Source: Cordilura impudica
Taxonomy: Eukaryota > Arthropoda > Insecta > Diptera > Scathophagidae
NCBI GenBank assembly: GCA_963682025.1
Contig: OY821517.1
Coordinates: 55,710,216-55,774,215, forward strand
Direction of reading: 5' to 3'
Length of the DNA stretch: 64,000 nt
Positions 23,327 through 36,894 of the stretch are shown here, piece by piece; the stretch's first letter is position 1, and each line of letters starts with the position of its first letter. The translations under genes and the position numbers were made by a program. The notes beneath the pieces were generated by a model, which saw only the letters and a list, made by a program, of their open reading frames with translations, was not told the origin of the DNA and ran no database searches.

Positions 23327-23703
23327 CTGGCAGATTCCAGCCCTCGAAATTCGAGTGCAAATTCTAGGAAATTTTATTTTTTCATTAAATAAAGACCCTA
23401 AAGGTATGCTAATCAATTATAGCCAATTTACAAATCAACACAATAAAAAAACTAATTTTTATTACAAACACATTAACAAATTTAATAAACACACACATAG
23501 CATTGTATAATTTTATGTATGTGTTAGTAGCAACTTTAAATGCAGTTTAGTCAAAAAAAAAATTTTAAATTTAAAAATCTGTAAATATGGTGGACAGCTA
23601 AAAAGAAATACCTTTCAAATGAGGCATATGTAGTCAAAATAGGTTTAAAAGTGACACAGTAGCATCGGTAACAATAAATCGCCTTACCTATTAATATTAT
23701 AGA
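23327..23703 (-). mobile_element. Family B Helitron copy 4
   Basis: 377 bp on the minus strand: A|TCTATAATATTAATAGG to a CTCGAATTTCGAG hairpin and CTGCCAG|T. The last four bases are CCAG rather than CTAG. It is inserted in the hAT remnant. Confidence 0.75.
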
Positions 23704-23707
23704 TAAA

Positions 23708-25135
23708 ATAAAGAGATAACGTCTGTGGTTTTCTGGAAGAACCGCGTATGTCCATTTTTGTCAGTTTTGAGTTAACGATGCCAAATATATTAATTTTTAA
23801 CGCCTTTACATGTGCTAAATTTTCCTTTTTTTTTTAATATTGACCATTTCTGAGTTTTTTCTTTAAATAACGACGTAACTTAAATGTTTTTTAAATTAAT
23901 TTGCAGCACTATCGAAGTATGTCAACCTACGTTTGATCGCTGACAAATTATTTTCTCAGAAAACGACACATAGTTACATACGTTGTTATTAATGAAAAAA
24001 AATGCAAAATAATTTTGGATTAGTTTTCAGTTTATAACCACTTGTAAAAACTTGTGTGTTTATTTCTGTTATTTTTTGTCACTATTATTCTTGATACGTT
24101 GTTATATTCTCATCATAAGTCCCGTTAACTTTTTGTTGACGAACAAAAAAATCCATTTTTCAAGCAACAACAACTTATGTCTACATGGGTGGTTGCTTTG
24201 GTAGTTTTCTTTCTCAAAGAAAACGACGTTTGTCGACATAACTTGTTTTATCTGCACACACTTTAAGTGTTATTTACATATTGTTTTTTGTCCTTCTCTA
24301 GGATCTCTTCCACTGAAGATTTTTGACTCAAAATTTTATATAAAATATTTATTGCCCATATCTACAGGACTGTTAAATAAAAAGCTGTAAAAACTTTATA
24401 TCGAGCCTATAATTTCAAATATAACGTTTTTTGGTTCCCCTGAACATTTTGATTTTATGACATACGCGGTTATTCTAGAAAACCACAGATATATATTATT
24501 ATATAATTTTTGTCATACTGACGAAACAGCACCAATTACAGTGTGGAATTCAACCTCCAAAGTGTTTGGCGTTCTCAGGCAAAACTTTTTTGTGAGGGAC
24601 ATATTTTTCCTTATCTTTTATATTTTTTCTTTGTCATAATTATCATATTTATCACTCATAAGTATTAATATTAATATTAATATGTATAATTTATACTAAT
24701 TACATTAAAAAGTATAAATATAATACGTCTAAATATTAAGCCATAACTACAATTTTGCTGACATTAATAACGGTTCTTGAGTTATAGCTGAAAAGCTAAG
24801 CAAACAAACATCAAGATAAGGAAAAAATACAAAAGATCATCAAAAATGTTTGGCCCGAGAACGCCAAAGTTATTCAAATATGTACAATTTTGTTTAACGT
24901 GAACTATTATAAATTAAAGGCGCTAAAGGCACTGAAAATGATTTAGTGCTCACTGTAAATAATGCGCTTTTTGGGCAGTAAGAAGACGCAAAATCAAGTG
25001 CAAAAACCGCTAATTTGGCATCGGTAATTACGCAAGCGCTAACACTAAATCGAAGATTCTATCGCCTTTTCGAAGATTTCGCTTAAACAGATAATGAAAA
25101 GTCTGTGATAAAGTGTTTTGCTTGATCCTAAATGT
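23708..25135 (+). repeat. Repeat R2, related to 15317-15890, with inverted ends
   Basis: 23712-23745 (TCTGTGGTTTTCTGGAAGAA then CCGCGTATGTC) is the reverse complement of 24457-24490. 24552-25135 matches the body of R1. The order of blocks differs between R1 and R2, suggesting rearranged copies of one element. No coding capacity was recognised. Confidence 0.6.
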
Positions 25136-28059
25136 CCTTTATAAAAAACTTCTATTCTGTGAGTGCGACTGCCGGTCAAATTGAAAAAATAAAAAAATTC
25201 TTACAAATAAAATACTAAACTTCAAATTCCTGCGATATCATTTGTTTTCTTTGAGCTAAATGCCACCAAAGATGTTGATTTGTCGACGGAGAAGTGTTGA
25301 ACACTTACTGAAATGAAATCAACCCAGCTATTATTTTTTATATGTATGTGTTTTCCATCAACTCCCTCACACAGCACAAAAGGAAGACCTAAACTATGAG
25401 AACTAGAAATAGAACAAGAAATCAAAAAAAAAAAAAAAAAAAAAAAAGAAAACGTCTACTTTTATTGTCTGATTTTAATTTGTAAGTATTTCAAAGTAAA
25501 TCAAAGATATTTATTACAAATGACAAAAACATCCTTATTCCTTTCTCACAATACAAAAAAAAAAGAAGCACTATACAGGTACGGACGGGGGCCAGGAGTT
25601 GGATTAATTAAAAAAAGACACAACCATAGATTTAGGCTGTCAAATGATATTTTACAATCATCGGTAACTAAAAAAGAAAGTCTTTTCACATGCCGTTGTT
25701 GTTGTTGTTAGTTTTTTTTTTTACTAATGAAATGACAGCTACATGTCAAAGGACTCCAGCTAAAAAGAGTCACATATAATAGTTTATCAAGGTCAGCTGT
25801 TTAAAGGTGAGCTATTTCAGTGACTCAGGTGTATTTGTTCGCGAAATATGCTAAATTTTATATTAAAGCTGTGGAAAATCCTGCTGCACCCTGTATCTTT
25901 TATTTACTTATTTTTTTTTTAATAGTTCTTCTTTAGTACTTAACCTCGAAAAATTTGTCTTTGGTTTTGCAAACGATGGCCATTGAGAAAATTCGATAAC
26001 ACAACCTAAAACAGCGGGTCACATTTTGTTAAAAGTTCGGTTTCTATTTTTTTCTTATGAAAAAAAGTACTTGAACATCATTCTAGAACCTGCGGCGCCA
26101 TTGTAACAACTCACAAAAATATATAAGTTACATTACGTGACAAAAACTACTGAAAGTGTTAGTGAATGGCTTAAAGAGCCAAGAAGATCATAAAAAAATA
26201 CAATTCTTGAAAATGTGTATGTATATGAGTTCATAACTCATAACACAATAAATTTTGGTTGGACCTTGGTCATCAAATTGTGAACAGCCAGCCAATAATT
26301 TTGTAAAGAGAGTTTTGAGAACACAAAATATTTCACACTGTGGCAAAAATTATGAAAATCGCAGCGGTTTTTTATGACGTCTCATTGATGCATACTTTTC
26401 AAGTGAATGTAATCACTGTTTTTTTCAAACTTCAAACCTTTATTTTCATAAAGAAAAAGGTTAATCTTGAGATACGGCTCTCGAAGAGATCATGGTGATC
26501 TATAGTGTTGTGTGTATTATTCTTTATTGAAGTGACTCAGTTGGCAAAAATCCATCAATTGGTAGTCTTCACACTTAATTTCTTTATTATATAAAAATTG
26601 ATTTTATAATAATTTCCAAACAAAAAGAAAATCCGAGAAAAATTCTATTGGTTAAACAAAATTGTCTTGCTTCAAAACTGTGGCGAATCCTTCAATCCAA
26701 TGACTTAAAAAGCCAAACAAAAGGAAACATTTATATTTTTAGAAAATTTTAAAAATTTTGCCGCCTTTTCTAAACATTCTTTTAATAATATTAATAAAAA
26801 AATAATAAATAAATATCATTTACATGTGGGTGTTTTTGTAGGCTTTTTTCGATTGTTCTTCATTTTGAAATGTTTATTTTATTTTTTTTTTCAATTATTT
26901 GACGAGTCAAGAGATTTTGAGGGTCAGTTTGCCTATATAAAGACTTGAGAAAAATGTTAGCTTCGATTGTTTGTCTTTCGAGCCTAAAACCTCATTAACG
27001 CGGTGTTAAAATACCCATCGCATCCATATCGTGGCTGTTGTAAGATCATCATGTGATCATGTGCAAGGATTTATTTAATATTTTCTTCTTAATATTGCTT
27101 TTCTTTTCTCAGAAAACACCCGCCAAAACATTTGCATATTGTTGATATTTCTAAAATTTTTGTTCTTTCTCACTAGAATGCTGACACAACAATTGACTTC
27201 ACAAGTAAATTTAAATAAATTTTGTGTTACATCGACTTTTCGCGTATGGATGTTACTTTAAAGATCGATAAGATTTTATTTAAAAATTAAAAAAAAGTTG
27301 GAAAATTTATAGAAAGAAGCACGTGATTGTTAACAAATGGTTTTTCTAGATTTCTATAGCGATTGGCATTGAACATGAAAATTAAAATCATGGCAGCTAA
27401 TGGAGTTACCTGTTTTTATTTCTCCATAAATTCAAATTAATTACGGATTATAATTCACAGTGCTGCTGCGACGTTCATGAACTATCATTTGGAAAAAAAT
27501 GCGCTTAAAGCATGCATTTATAAGGAAATATGCAATAAAAACAAAATAGTGTGAAATTCAAAATTCGTACACTTTTAAATCGAATAATAAAATACAAGTA
27601 CCAATATGTATTAAAAGAAAAAACCTGCACCAATATACAACAACAAATCGCTGTCTTATTTTTGCAAGTCCTTTGATTAAGAAAATTATTTGGCCAAAAC
27701 TGTTTTTCGACCACTGACTGCAAACATAACTTTGCATTGCAAATTTTGAGCTGTATTATTTCAAGACATTAAAGGACAATTTTGGTCTTATAGAAACCAT
27801 AATTAACAATTTAATCTAATCCATGCCACGCAGACGTCAGAAACAAAAAAAAAAAAAAAAAAAAAAAATAGGTCTTACTAGTTTTGCACGCGATTACTCG
27901 TCGTTTGATTAATAGAGCATTTATTTCTACATGATATTGATATCTGAAAAATACTTCGAAGCTGGTAAAGGATTACCTAAAGGACAATAAAGCCATAATG
28001 AAGCAAAGTGAGTTATTTAGTCGAATTTATGTAGAGCAAAAAATCATAAAACATCAATT
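25136..28059. other. AT-rich spacer before the satellite
   Basis: Poly-A tracts at 25425-25447 and 27846-27868. A 67-codon minus frame at 25222-25425 contains LPFVLCEGVDGKHIHI, faintly like a Harbinger nuclease start, but too short to call. No supported gene. Confidence 0.35.
26933..27112 (+). promoter_or_regulatory. TATA-like box with possible short intron downstream
   Basis: CCTATATAAAG at 26931-26941 is a good TATA match. GTAAG at 27039 and a pyrimidine-rich TTTTCTTTTCTCAG ending at 27112 would frame a 74-nt intron. No open frame of useful length follows: a 28-codon frame at 27059-27145 spans the putative acceptor. In AT-rich DNA such matches arise by chance. Confidence 0.2.
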
Positions 28060-31000
28060 ATCAAACTAAAATTGAAATCGACTCGAGTAATTTGAAAAAT
28101 GAAAATTTCGAATAGCGAATATAGAAATATTTTTTAATCGCTTCTAGATATATAAAAAAAATTTTTTTTTAATAATGTCAAAAACCCTTGTCTTACTCGA
28201 TTAATCAAATGAAGATTTAATAACTATTCGAGTAATTCAATAGTGAAAATTGCGAATAACGAATAATAGTATAAATTTATGTCGATTAAGTGTTCAAAAT
28301 ATTTTAATATCTTTTTATTAATGTGCATTTTTTATTAACGGTCATACCCGATTTATCCAACGAAGATTGATTAAGTACTCGAATAATTTAAAAATTGGTT
28401 ATTTCGAATATGTATTAAATTTATGCTTAAAGAAATATTACAAAAAAATTTCCTTGATAATAATGTGAAAAAATTATTACAAAATAAACGGTCTTACGAA
28501 GATTGAATAACTACTCGAGTAATTTAAAAGTGAAAATTGCGAATAACGAATAAATTTATGTCGATTAATTGCTTAAAATATTGTAACATTTTTTTAATTT
28601 AATGTGCAAGTAACAGGTCATACCCGATTTATCCAACGAAGATTGAATAACTACTAGAATAATTTTAAAATGGTAATTTAGAATATGGAATAAATTTATG
28701 TCGATTAATCGCTTCAAGAAATATTAAAATTTTTTTTTATTAATGTGAAAAAATTATTACAAAGTAAAAGGTCTTACTCGATTAAACAAACGAAGATTGA
28801 ATAACTACTCGAGTAATTTAAAAGTGAAAATTGCGAATAACGAATAAATTTATACCGATTAATCGCTTAATATATTTTAAAATTTTTTTTATCAATGTGC
28901 AAGTAACGGGTCATACCCGATTTATCCAACGAAGATTGAATAACTACTAGAATAATTTTAAAATGGTAATTTCAAATATAGAATTATTAAAATTTTTTTT
29001 AATAATGCGAAAAAATTATTACAAAGTAAAGGGTCTTACTCGATTAATCAAACGAGGATTGAATAACTACTCGAATAATTTAAAAGTGAAAATTGCGAAT
29101 AACGAATAAATTTATGTCGATTAATTGCTTAAAATATTTTAACATTTTTTTAATTTAATGTGCAAGTAACAGGTCATACCCGATTTATCCAACGAAGATT
29201 GATTAACTACTCGAATAATTTTAAAATGATAATTTCGAATATGGAATAAATTTATGTCGATTAATCGCTTCAAGAAATATTAAATTTTTTTTTTATTAAT
29301 GTGAAAAAATTATTAAAAAGTAAAAGGTCTTACTCGATTAATCAAATGAAGATTGAATAACTACTCGAGTAATTTAAAAGTGAAAATTGCGAATAACGAA
29401 TAAGTTTATGTCGATTAATCGCTTAATATATTTAAAATTTTTTTTTTATCAATGTGCAAGTAACGGGTCGTACCCGATTTATCCAACGAAGATTGAATAA
29501 CTACTAGAATAATTTTAAAATGGTAATTTCAAATATAGAAATATTAAAATTTTTTTTTAATAATGTGAAAAAATTATTACAAAGTAAAGGGTCTTACTCG
29601 ATTAATCAAACGAGGATTGAATAACTACTCGAGTAATTTAAAAGTGAAAATTGCGAATAACGAATAAATTTATGTCGATTAATCGCTTAAAACATTTTAA
29701 CATTTTTTATCAATGTGCAAGTAACGGGTCATACCCGATTTATCCAACGAATATTGATTAACTACTCGAATAATTTTAAAATGATAATTTCGAATATGGA
29801 ATAAATTTATGTCGATTAATCGCTCCAAGAAATATTAAAAATTTTTTTTATTAATGTGAAAAAAATATTAAAAAGTAAAAGGTCTTACTCGATTAATCAA
29901 ATGAAGATTGAATAACTACTCGAGTAATTTAAAAGTGAAAATTGCGAATAACGAATAAATTTATGTCGATTAATCGCTTAATATATTTAAAAATTTTTTT
30001 TTATCAATGTGCAAGTAACGGGTCGTACCCGATTTATCCAACGAAGATTGAATAACTACTAGAATAATTTTAAAATGGTAATTAAGAATATGGAATAAAT
30101 TTATGTCGACTAATCGCTACAAGAAATATTACAAAAAAAATTTTTTTTAATAATGTGAAAAAATTATTACAAAGTAAAGGGTCTTACTCGATTAATCAAA
30201 CGAGGATTGAATAACTACTCGAGTAATTTAAAAGTGAAAATTGCGAATAACGAATAAATTTATGCCGATTAATCGCTTAATATATTTTAAAATTTTTTTT
30301 ATCAATGTGCAAGTAACGGGTCATACCCGATTTATCCAACGAAGATTGAATAACTACTAGAATAATTTTAAAATGGTAATTTCAAATATAGAATTATTAA
30401 AATTTTTTTTTAATAATGCGAAAAAATTATTACAAAGTAAAGGGTCTTACTCGATTAATCAAACGAGGATTGAATAACTACTCGAATAATTTAAAAGTGA
30501 AAATTGCGAATAACGAATAAATTTATGTCGATTAATTGCTTAAAATATTTTAACATTTTTTTAATTTAATGTGCAAGTAACAGGTCATACCCGATTTATC
30601 CAACGAAGATTGATTAACTACTCGAATAATTTTAAAATGATAATTTCGAATATGGAATAAATTTATGTCGATTAATCGCTTCAAGAAATATTAAAATTTT
30701 TTTTTATTAATGTGAAAAAATTATTAAAAAGTAAAAGGTCTTACTCGATTAATCAAATGAAGATTGAATAACTACTCGAGTAATTTAAAAGTGAAAATTG
30801 CGAATAACGAATAAGTTTATGTCGATTAATCGCTTAATATATTTAAAATTTTTTTTTATCAATGTGCAAGTAACGGGTCGTACCCGATTTATCCAACGAA
30901 GATTGAATAACTACTAGAATAATTTTAAAATGGTAATTAAGAATATGGAATAAATTTATGTCGATTAATCGCTACAAGAAATATTAAAAAAAAAATTTTT

Positions 31001-34000
31001 TTTAATAATGTGAAAAAATTATTACAAAGTAAAGGGTCTTACTCGATTAATCAAACGAGGATTGAATAACTACTCGAGTAATTTAAAAGTGAAAATTGCG
31101 AATAACGAATAAATTTATGCCGATTAATCGCTTAATATATTTTAAAATTTGTTTTATCAATGTGCAAGTAACGGGTCATACCCGATTTATCCAACGAAGA
31201 TTGAATAACTACTAGAATAATTTTAAAATGGTAATTTCAAATATAGAATTATTAAAATTTTTTTTTAATAATGCGAAAAAATTATTACAAAGTAAAGGGT
31301 CTTACTCGATTAATCAAACGAGGATTGAATAACTACCCGAGTAATTTAAAAGTGAAAATTGCGAATAACGAATAAATTTATGTCGATTAATCGCTTAATA
31401 TATTTAAAAATTTTTTTTATCAATGTGCAATTAACGGGTCGTACCCGATTTATCCAACGAAGATTGAATAACTACTAGAATAATTTTAAAATGGTAATTA
31501 AGAATATGGAATAAATTTATGTCGATTAATCGCTACAAGAAATATTACAAAAAAAATTTTTTTTAATAATGTGAAAAAATTATTACAAAGTAAAGGGTCT
31601 TACTCGATTAATCAAACGAGGATTGAATAACTACTCGAGTAATTTAAAAGTGAAAATTGCGAATAACGAATAAATTTATGCCGATTAATCGCTTAATATA
31701 TTTTAAAATTTTTTTTATCAATGTGCAAGTAACGGGTCATACCCGATTTATCCAACGAAGATTGAATAACTACTAGAATAATTTTAAAATGGTAATTTCA
31801 AATATAGAATTATTAAAATTTTTTTTTAATAATGCGAAAAAATTATTACAAAGTAAAGGGTCTTACTCGATTAATCAAACGAGGATTGAATAACTACTCG
31901 AATAATTTAAAAGTGAAAATTGCGAATAACGAATAAATTTATGTCGATTAATTGCTTAAAATATTTTAACATTTTTTTAATTTAATGTGCAAGTAACAGG
32001 TCATACCCGATTTATCCAACGAAGATTGATTAACTACTCGAATAATTTTAAAATGATAATTTCGAATATGGAATAAATTTATGTCGATTAATCGCTTCAA
32101 GAAATATTAAAATTTTTTTTTATTAATGTGAAAAAATTATTAAAAAGTAAAAGGTCTTACTCGATTAATCAAATGAAGATTGAATAACTACTCGAGTAAT
32201 TTAAAAGTGAAAATTGCGAATAACGAATAAATTTATGCCGATTAATCGCTTAATATATTTTAAAATTTTTTTTATCAATGTGCAAGTAACGGGTCATACC
32301 CGATTTATCCAACGAAGATTGAATAACTACTAGAATAATTTTAAAATGGTAATTTCAAATATAGAATTATTAAAATTTTTTTTTAATAATGCGAAAAAAT
32401 TATTACAAAGTAAAGGGTCTTACTCGATTAATCAAACGAGGATTGAATAACTACTCGAATAATTTAAAAGTGAAAATTGCGAATAACGAATAAATTTATG
32501 TCGATTAATTGCTTAAAATATTTTAACATTTTTTTAATTTAATGTGCAAGTATCAGGTCATACCCGATTTATCCAACGAAGATTGATTAACTACTCGAAT
32601 AATTTTAAAATGATAATTTCGAATATGGAATAAATTTATGTCGATTAATCGCTTCAAGAAATATTAAAATTTTTTTTTATTAATGTGAAAAAATTATTAA
32701 AAAGTAAAAGGTCTTACTCGATTAATCAAATGAAGATTGAATAACTACTCGAGTAATTTAAAAGTGAAAATTGCGAATAACGAATAAGTTTATGTCATTA
32801 ATCGCTTAATATATTTAAAATTTTTTTTTATCAATGTGCAAGTAACGGGTCGTACCCGATTTATCCAACGAAGATTGAATAACTACTAGAATAATTTTAA
32901 AATGGTAATTTCAAATATAGAAATATTAAAATTTTTTTTTAATAATGTGAAAAAATTATTACAAAGTAAAGGGTCTTACTCGATTAATCAAACGAGGATT
33001 GAATAACTACTCGAGTAATTTAAAAGTGAAAATTGCGAATAACGAATAAATTTATGTCGATTAATCGCTTAAAACATTTTAACATTTTTTATCAATGTGC
33101 AAGTAACGGGTCATACCCGATTTATCCAACGAATATTGATTAACTACTCGAATAATTTTAAAATGATAATTTCGAATATGGAATAAATTTATGTCGATTA
33201 ATCGCTCCAAGAAATATTAAAAATTTTTTTTATTAATGTGAAAAAAATATTAAAAAGTAAAAGGTCTTACTCGATTAATCAAATGAAGATTGAATAACTA
33301 CTCGAGTAATTTAAAAGTGAAAATTGCGAATAACGAATAAATTTATGTCGATTAATCGCTTAATATATTTAAAAATTTTTTTTTATCAATGTGCAAGTAA
33401 CGGGTCGTACCCGATTTATCCAACGAAGATTGAATAACTACTAGAATAATTTTAAAATGGTAATTAAGAATATGGAATAAATTTATGTCGATTAATCGCT
33501 TCAAGAAATATTAAAAAATTTTTTTATTAATGTGAAAAAATTATTACAAAGTAAAAGGTCTTACTTGATTAAACAAACGAAGATTGAATAACTACTCGAG
33601 TAATTTAAAAGTGAAAATTGCGAATAACGAATAAATTTATGTCGATTAATTGCTTAAAATATTTTAACATTTTTTTAAATTAATGTGCAAGTAACAGGTC
33701 ATACCCGATTTATCCAACGAAGATTGATTAACTACTCGAGGAATTGAACAATGGTAATTTCGAATACAGAATAAATTTATGTCAATTAATAGCTTCTAGA
33801 AATACTAAAAATTTTTTTTAATAATGTGAAAAAATTATTACAAAGTAAAGGGTCTTACTCGATTTATCGAACGAATATTGAATAACTACTCGAGTAATTT
33901 ATAAGTTAAAACTGCGAATAACGAAAAAATTTAATCGCTTAAAATATTTTAACATTTTTTTTATCAATGTGCAAGAAACGGGTCATACCCCATTTATCCA

Positions 34001-35720
34001 ACGAAAATTGAATAGCTATTAGAATAATTTTAAAATGGTAATTTCGAATAACGAATAATTCGAATAAATCTATGTCGATTAATCGCTTCAAATATTTTAA
34101 AGCTTTTTTTTCAACATTTTTTAATAATATGTAAAAATTTTTACAAAGTAAAGGATCTTACTCGATTAATCAAACGAAGATTGAAAAACTACTACAGTAA
34201 TTAAAATGTGAAAATTGCGAATAACTATTAATTCGAATAAATTTATGCCGATCAATCGCTTAAAGAAATATTAAAAAAAAATTTTAACATTTTGTATTAA
34301 TGTGCAAAAATTATTACAAAGTAAAGGGTCTTCCTCGATTAACCAAAAGAAGATTTAATAACTACTCGAGTAATTTAAAAATGGCAATTTCGAATAACGA
34401 ATAATACAAATCAATGTATGTCGATTAATCTTTAAATTTTTTTTTTATTAATGTGCAAGTCTTTTAGAAGTAAGGGTCATATCTGATTAATCCAACGAAG
34501 ATTGAATAACTACTCGAGGAATTTAAAAATGGTAATTTCGAATAACGAATAATTCAAATAAATTTATGACGATTAATCGCTTCAAGAAATATACATATTT
34601 TTTTAAATGTAATTTTTTTTGATAATAAAATAAAGGGTCTTTCTCGATTAATTAAACAAATGTTGAATAACTACTCGAATAATCTATAAATGCAAATTGT
34701 AAAATAATGAATAATTCGAAAAATATATGACGATTAATCGCTTCAAGAACATTTTTCTTAAACTTTTTAATAATGTGCAGAAGTCATTCAAAAATAAAAG
34801 GTCCTTCTCAATTCATCAAGCGAAGATTGAATAACTAATCGAGTAATTTAAAAGTGAAAATTACGAATAACGAATTTTTGTCGAGTAATCACTTAAAAAA
34901 TGTTAAAATTTTTTTTTATTAATGTGCAAGTTTTTCAACGAAATTGAATAAATACTCGAGTAATTTAAAAATGTAATTTCGAATAACCAATAATTCGAAT
35001 AAACTTATGACGATTAATCGCTTCAAGATATATTTTTAAATTATACATTCTTTTTAAATAATGTGCAAGACTCATTCAAAAAAAAGGGACTTTCTCGATA
35101 AATTAGACTAAGTTGGAATAACTACTCCAGTAATCTAAAAATTAAAATTGTGAATAATGAATAATTCGAATAAGTATATGTCGACTAATCGCATCGAGAA
35201 ATATTTTTTTATTTAAATTTTTTAAAAAAGTGCAAAAATCATTCAAAAGTAGAGTGTCATACTCGATTAATCAAACGAAGATAAAATAAAAGCTTTTGTA
35301 ATTTAATGCGAATAACGGATAATTCAAAGAAATTTTTGTCGATTAATCGCTAAAAAAAATATTTTTTAAATTATTGGAACAATTTTTTTATAGTATGCAA
35401 AAAGCATTAAAATATAAAGGCTCTTTCTCAATTCATCAAGCGAAGGTGGAACAACTACTGGAGTAATCTAAAAATGAAAATCGCGAATAATGAATAACTC
35501 GAAGAAGTATATGTCGATTAATCGCTTCAAGAAACTTTTTTTTTAAATTTTTTTAATAATGTGCAAAAGTCACTAAAAAAAAAACAAAGGATCCCTCTCA
35601 ATTCATCGAACGAATATTGCATAACTAGTCTACTAATTTAAAAATTTAAATTGCGCATAACGAATGATTAGATTAAATTTTCGAGTATGTCAATATCTAT
35701 AAAACATTAAAATTTTAAAA
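28060..35720. repeat. 7.7-kb satellite array with higher-order structure
   Basis: Two related half-units alternate. One contains TACCCGATTTATCCAACGAA, the other TCTTACTCGATTAATCAAAC. Both are followed by GATTGAATAACTACTNGA and the palindrome CGATTAATCG. The pair repeats every 260-300 bases, with TACCCGATTT at roughly 28346, 28622, 28914, 29177, 29473 and on to 33988. A variant ATGCCGATTAATCG recurs at about 30262, 31119, 31679 and 32237, giving higher-order steps near 855 and 560 bases. Units right of about 33.8 kb become progressively divergent and fade out by 35.7 kb. It is non-coding. Confidence 0.93.
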
Positions 35721-36383
35721 CATTAAACATTTTTTTTTAAATATTTTTTTTTTGTTTACAGAAACAATCAAAAAAATTTTTTAAACTAAATTAGACAAGT
35801 TTTATTTTTATTAGGACAACCCCAAGATAAAGAGAAATTTCTAAATGTGAATGTGTCCATTTTATTTGATATTTAAATTAATTTAGTAAGGCCTATATAT
35901 TTATAATGTACATAAAAGGGATTTTTTCTAATAATTTTTCCCAACGTTTCGTCAATTTTTTGTTGACTTTTACGAGGGACGAGGTAACATGATATTTTCT
36001 TATTGCATTAAATTTAAATTTACGCACAACATATAACAAATTTTAAATTGACCATAAAATTAAAAAATTTTAAAATATAAAAAAATTTTTTAAACAACAC
36101 AGCTTAAAATTTTTATCACAGTATTATTCCGCTTTTCGAAGACGTATTCCACCTTAATCTGTTAAAAAAAAAACCCGCATTTTATTTTTTTAAAACCAAT
36201 GAATACATTTTAACATTTTTAAGACGTTCGCGGACGCTAAAAATTTCAGGGAGCTTTTAGAATATATGTAACTAGTTGTAATATAAAATTTAAATGCTAT
36301 AGCATTCACGTCCGCGGTCGGTTAAGACCGAGTTTCGAGAAATGGTAATGCCAAGTGAGTGCCATTGTTATTAATTTGAGCCT
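35721..36383. other. AT-rich spacer after the satellite
   Basis: No supported feature. Confidence 0.35.
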
Positions 36384-36600
36384 AACAAATATGTAAAAGT
36401 GCATATCCGATTCTGTTTTTCGCTTATTTTTCTCAAAAACATATTCAATCCAAATCTGAGAAAGATACTATGATAGTTTAAATTTTATAGCAATTTAAGT
36501 CGATCTCATAGGGATAACTTGTGTGGGGGTTAGGTGTGAACATGGACCACTTTTCACCAATTTCAATTAGCGATAGTCCTATGGCCGACAAAAATCAGAA
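36384..36600 (-). repeat. Family A fragment
   Basis: Matches the internal part of family A: AATCTGAGAAAGATACTATG, AGCAATTTAAGTCGATCTCATAGG, GAACATGGACCACTTTTCAC and CCAATTTCAATTAGCG. Both ends are missing. Confidence 0.6.
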
Positions 36601-36894
36601 AACTAATTTAAACAATTAAGACCAAAAATTTTTAAATTTAAAACTTTAATTGCCTCGTCGGGCAAGTTTAAATTTCTTACACGAATTATTCGTATAATAT
36701 GGATATTAGCTTGCAGCTTTGAAGTGAATAAAGTGGCATACGAGTATAAAGCTTAAAATTGCCAAAATTGAGACAGTTTTGATTCTAATTATTTTCTAAA
36801 CTACTTAACTAATTAAACCAAAATGTATGTGAGTAGGCTATTATTACGGAATAAGTATTTACTAATTTTTTATTATTTTGTTTAGTTTTAAAAA

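Noticed and set aside
25222..25425. Possible Harbinger nuclease start (LPFVLCEGVDGKHIHI)
   Set aside because: Only one weak motif over 67 codons, no following catalytic blocks and no terminal repeats.
26933..27145. Small secreted peptide gene downstream of the TATA-like box (28-codon hydrophobic frame)
   Set aside because: The frame crosses a better splice acceptor, is very short and hydrophobic stretches are frequent in AT-rich DNA; kept only as a weak promoter-like site.
28060..35720. CRISPR-like array
   Set aside because: Units are wholly repetitive with no unique spacers, and the context is eukaryotic.
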